Assembly (NCBI GenBank): GCA_023423495.1
Contig: JAFAFM010000064.1
Location: forward strand, 1-6,153
Reading direction: 5' to 3'
DNA from: Armatimonadota bacterium
Lineage (GTDB): Bacteria; Armatimonadota; Fimbriimonadia; Fimbriimonadales; Fimbriimonadaceae
DNA: 6,153 nt
Shown: piece by piece, positions 5,831-6,153 of the stretch
Numbering within the stretch: position 1 is the first letter of the stretch
Layout of the letters: each line of letters starts with the position of its first letter
Program-made: the position numbers and the translations under genes
The notes under the pieces: model-generated
The model's input: only the letters and a program-made list of their open reading frames with translations
What the model was told of the DNA's origin: nothing
The model's database searches: none

Positions 5831-6153
5831 AAACCCCTTCCAAACTCCGGCGAGTGATCCACAAGTAACCTGCCGTGAGGATCACCACCACCCCACCCGT
5901 TTGGATAGCGAGCGGCAGAGTGAATCGGGAAGCGAACGCACCCAAAACTACCGCCCCCACAAAGCCAAGCCCGCCGAGGGCCCAGTTGTGCATCGAGATG
6001 ACTCGTCCCCTGAGGCGGTCGGGTGAGAGCGTTTGGAACAGGGTGTTCACGGTGTTGAAGATGGTAACCGTGACCATCCCCAAGAGGAAGTAGATAGGCA
6101 TCGCCACATAAAGGTTTCGAGCAAATCCGAGTGAGATCAGCATAATTCCGATG
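5829..6153 (-). CDS. MFS transporter, C-terminal fragment (MFS_3 / EntS-like), 5' end outside window
   Basis: About 108 C-terminal residues of an integral membrane protein. The frame stays open to the right edge (codons Ile-Gly-Ile precede the Met at 6143), so that Met is internal and the gene continues beyond the window. The sequence has hydrophobic helices around YVAMPIYFLLGMVTVTIFNT, a WALGGLGFVGAVVLGAFAS segment and a final LAIQTGGVVVILTAGYLWI. Between the first two lies NTLFQTLSPDRLRGRVISM, matching the N...Q...pd.lRGRv.s motif of the MFS_3 group of major facilitator exporters, which includes enterobactin exporter-like proteins. Substrate cannot be told from this part. It ends RRSLEGV with TAA, convergent with the lipoprotein gene. 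Confidence 0.85.
   Translation of the reverse strand, partial: IGIMLISLGFARNLYVAMPIYFLLGMVTVTIFNTVNTLFQTLSPDRLRGRVISMHNWALGGLGFVGAVVLGAFASRFTLPLAIQTGGVVVILTAGYLWITRRSLEGV

Overview
The window looks like an ordinary chromosomal segment of a Gram-negative-type (diderm) bacterium. The evidence is two secreted lipoproteins with Gly-rich linkers, the tail of a c-type cytochrome, LonA, an Hsp20 chaperone, a tRNA-Cys with encoded CCA, and mostly weak or absent Shine-Dalgarno sites. I cannot name the species. An under-studied phylum such as Armatimonadota or Acidobacteriota would fit the lipoprotein style and the SD-poor starts, but this is a guess. I see no phage, transposon, CRISPR or plasmid signature.

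Layout. Positions 2-145 (+) hold the C-terminal end of a probable class I cytochrome c whose stop overlaps the stop of a convergent lipoprotein gene (142-657, -). The minus strand then carries, in transcription order from the right: hsp20 (4142-3693), lon (3692-1257, whose ATG directly abuts the hsp20 stop), tRNA-Cys (1217-1141), cytidine deaminase cdd (1121-717), and the lipoprotein. A 165-bp divergent region (4143-4307) separates hsp20 from a plus-strand lipoprotein (4308-5714) with a DUF4382-like domain and three DUF5666-like repeats. Two stem-loops follow this gene (5723-5830); the second is a strong intrinsic terminator. The C-terminal end of an MFS exporter gene enters from the right edge (5829-6153, -).

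How the genes relate. The clear functional unit is hsp20-lon, a small holdase chaperone plus an ATP-dependent protease, translated from abutting frames. tRNA-Cys and cdd follow at short distances with no visible terminator, so they may share the transcript. The two lipoproteins are probably exported and lipid-anchored; their functions are unknown.

I found no convincing new multi-gene system. The points most worth checking are the tandem hairpins with complementary loops after the DUF4382/DUF5666 gene, a cytochrome c tail with Ile where the axial Met is expected, a cytidine deaminase with Leu at a normally Arg position, and the very compact lon/tRNA-Cys/cdd arrangement.
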